This document shows positions 13,749-15,421 of a stretch of DNA of 15,421 nucleotides, piece by piece. The notes beneath the pieces are model-generated. The model ran no database searches, was not told where the DNA came from, and worked only from the letters and a program-made list of their open reading frames with translations. Position 1 is the stretch's first letter, and every line of letters begins with the position of its first letter. This stretch comes from Deltaproteobacteria bacterium. Its GTDB lineage: Bacteria; Bdellovibrionota; FAC87; UBA2466. The stretch is taken from positions 1 through 15,421 of the forward strand of contig JABMMY010000303.1 in the NCBI GenBank assembly GCA_013205415.1. Direction: 5' to 3'. The translations under genes were made by a program, and so were the position numbers.

Positions 13749-14378
13749 ATGGCACTTGATACAAAGTTAATAAAAGATTCATTTGAATTGGCGAAACCCA
13801 TCTCCGACAAGCTGGTAAAAAGGTTTTATGAAAATTTATATTCCGATTACCCTCAATCTAAATCCCTTTATTTAGATGGGCAACTGCCAGAATCACAACT
13901 AGCCATTTTAAAGGCCATTAATTTTATTGTGGATAATCTACACAACAAAGAAAAACTAGGTACGTTTCTTAAAACGCTAAATGAAAGATATGAACTCAGA
14001 CTCAATGACTCTGTCATAAACCAATCGGTATGCTCTAGTTTTTTAAAAACATTAAGTGAAGCTTTTGGTAGCGATTGGACTAGTGAACTTGCCGAGCAAT
14101 GGGAATTAACCTACCAAATGGTGACCAGTTTTTTTCAGGATTCAAAAAAACTTTTTACTATCAAAAAATCGACCGAGCTTGGCACCCTCATCAACTTTCC
14201 AGGAAGTTCAACTGCCACCTGTGAACTACCCTCGGATGTTAAAACAAACATTCGAGAGGAGGCTCGTAAAACGGTGCAGTCTTTAATCCAAAAAGAATAC
14301 CAATCTGCATTAAATACAGAGGTAGACAATCTCACTACCGAATCTGTTAAGGCTGTTATTTTAAAAAAAATAGCATAG
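13749..14378 (+). CDS. Globin-fold protein with a C-terminal extension
   Basis: 209 residues. The first 130 follow the bacterial single-domain globin/flavohemoglobin pattern: SFELAKPISDKLVKRFYENLYSDYPQSKSLY (helices A-B and the CD region), a long middle helix, LKTLNERYELR for helix F, then SFLKTLSEAFGSDWTSELAEQWELTYQMVTSFF for G-H. In ordinary globins the F-helix stretch reads R-H-V-x-Y-G; here the proximal His is Tyr81 (NERY). Residues 135-209 are an extension with no recognised domain, ending in a charged helical stretch. A GGAGG..AGGATA ribosome binding site lies just before the ATG. It may bind heme through Tyr or not at all, like sensor-type globin folds. It follows a MauE-like redox gene. 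Confidence 0.65.
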   Translation: MALDTKLIKDSFELAKPISDKLVKRFYENLYSDYPQSKSLYLDGQLPESQLAILKAINFIVDNLHNKEKLGTFLKTLNERYELRLNDSVINQSVCSSFLKTLSEAFGSDWTSELAEQWELTYQMVTSFFQDSKKLFTIKKSTELGTLINFPGSSTATCELPSDVKTNIREEARKTVQSLIQKEYQSALNTEVDNLTTESVKAVILKKIA

Positions 14379-14478
14379 AATATACATGGGTACGGCATCT
14401 CAATAACCATGATAAAAAATAGCTCGTAAAAAGTCTGCCTGCCTCTTTTCTTAAACTCAAATAAAAAAATCGAGATCA
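14379..14478. other. Intergenic spacer, globin-like gene to acyltransferase
   Basis: 100 AT-rich bases. No terminator hairpin, no tRNA and no promoter that I can support. Confidence 0.3.
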
Positions 14479-15421
14479 ATGCGAAATTTAGGGCTAGATA
14501 TTCTACGGTTTATTGCTTGTAGTCTTGTTATTTTTCACCACGTCCAGGGCCCTGAAAACTTTAATATTTTTGTTCAAACTTTAAAAAAGGGAGGGTGGGT
14601 AGGCGTTGACCTTTTTTTCGTTTTAAGTGGCTTTCTAATCGCCTCTCTTCTTTTTAAAGAACATAAAGCCTCGGGTTCAATTGACCTAAAAAGATTTTTA
14701 ATTCGACGAGGATTTAAAATCTATCCAGCCTTTTGGATTTTCATACTTTTTTCTATAGCGATTAGCTTTTATTACAAGCAGGTACCCTCCATTACAAACA
14801 TAGCTAATGAACTTCTCTTTATTCAAAATTATCGACCTGGAATTTTCTTTTGGAATCACACCTGGTCTCTGGCAGTAGAGGAGCACTTTTATATTGGACT
14901 AGCTATTGTATTTGGACTATTAATGAAATATAGACCCGCTAATAATTTCAATTTAATTCCCGCTATTTTTGTGTGCATTGCAATTGGCTGTCTTTACCTC
15001 CGATGGAGTCATCTGACTCATGCTGAAGTTTATTTTTATTGGCAGCATTTGTTTCTAACTCATCTCCGAATCGATTCGTTATGCTTTGGAGTATTTATTT
15101 CCTATTTAGTTCATTTTAAAAAGTTAGCCATTCCCTCGAAGCCCCCCCTAGTGCTCGGAACTATTTTATTAGGAATAATATTCCTTTCACCGGCCTTTTT
15201 TTTTGAGGTCTCAGAAAATAAAAATATCCTGATTTATGGGGTTATTTTATTTTACCTGGGCAGTGGTCTACTAGTTTTAGGGGCCCTTAAATTAGAGAGA
15301 TCTACAAACTCTATTCTTAACTTCATCGGAACCCTTGGCACCGCTAGTTACTCAATTTATCTTTGGCATTTATTTGTTAATGTTCATGTAGTTGCTCAAG
15401 TAAAAAAAATAATCCCCTCAC
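14479..15421 (+). CDS. Acyltransferase-3 family membrane protein (OafA/YrhL-like), 3' end cut
   Basis: The first 314 codons of a membrane acyltransferase that transfers acyl groups (often acetyl) to sugars of lipopolysaccharide, capsule or peptidoglycan. Visible motifs: LDILRFIACSLVIFHH (R and the catalytic-type His-His in helix 1), GVDLFFVLSGFLI, RRGFKIYPAFW, and TWSLAVEEHFYIG (the WSL..E motif). Several more membrane helices follow, up to the window edge. AAATCGAGATCA before the ATG gives a weak site. The frame is open to the last base, so the gene is truncated by the window, not broken. Substrate is unknown; with an NTP-transferase gene far to the left nothing ties it to a glycan cluster here. 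Confidence 0.88.
   Translation, partial: MRNLGLDILRFIACSLVIFHHVQGPENFNIFVQTLKKGGWVGVDLFFVLSGFLIASLLFKEHKASGSIDLKRFLIRRGFKIYPAFWIFILFSIAISFYYKQVPSITNIANELLFIQNYRPGIFFWNHTWSLAVEEHFYIGLAIVFGLLMKYRPANNFNLIPAIFVCIAIGCLYLRWSHLTHAEVYFYWQHLFLTHLRIDSLCFGVFISYLVHFKKLAIPSKPPLVLGTILLGIIFLSPAFFFEVSENKNILIYGVILFYLGSGLLVLGALKLERSTNSILNFIGTLGTASYSIYLWHLFVNVHVVAQVKKIIPS

Noticed and set aside
14135..14479. Minus-strand frame opposite the globin-like 3' end
   Set aside because: Antisense to the globin-like gene; no ribosome binding site and low-complexity sequence.

Overview
This 15.4 kb window is AT-rich chromosomal DNA (roughly 40% G+C by eye) with tightly packed genes. It has no IS element, integrase, CRISPR array, rRNA or tRNA that I can see. 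The gene mix suggests a predatory or gliding deltaproteobacterium-like organism, most likely in the Bdellovibrionota: two exported proteases side by side, a TolQ/ExbD/ExbD motor triplet without TonB or TolA, a sigma-54 enhancer-binding regulator, a TPR/winged-helix regulator coupled to an exported protein, and many exported proteins of unknown function. This assignment is an inference from gene content; no marker gene proves it.

Left part (1-3872, all minus strand): the N-terminus of a sigma-54-dependent activator cut by the window edge, a HAD phosphatase/nucleotidyltransferase fusion enzyme, an exported trypsin-like serine protease, and an exported M14 zinc carboxypeptidase followed by a clear rho-independent terminator. 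Centre-left (4103-6326, plus strand): a TPR plus C-terminal winged-helix protein, split into two reading frames at a run of As, whose 3' end overlaps the start of an exported protein (ATGA overlap).

Middle (6398-8704, minus strand): a probable four-gene operon of an ArsC/Spx-like thioredoxin-fold protein, an unusual zinc-ribbon SDR protein, a 47-residue lysine-rich protein with an excellent ribosome binding site, and a possible 48-residue exported peptide. The last two are short and easily missed. Diverging from this (8877-10315, plus) is a translationally coupled pair: a DUF4442 hotdog-fold protein and a nitronate monooxygenase/FabK-like flavoprotein.

Right part: a minus-strand operon tolQ/exbB-like, exbD-like 1, exbD-like 2 (12140 to 10329), resembling the AglRQS-type energy modules of gliding bacteria; an outer-membrane beta-barrel protein (GTG start); then on the plus strand a MauE/DoxX membrane protein, a globin-fold protein that lacks the proximal histidine, and the 5' part of an acyltransferase-3 membrane enzyme that runs off the window.

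The best candidates for something undescribed are the frameshifted TPR-wHTH/exported protein pair, the SDR with no Tyr at the catalytic position and a large insertion, the small lysine-rich protein behind it, the heme-ligand-less globin, and the orphan TolQ/ExbD motor with an atypical channel helix.
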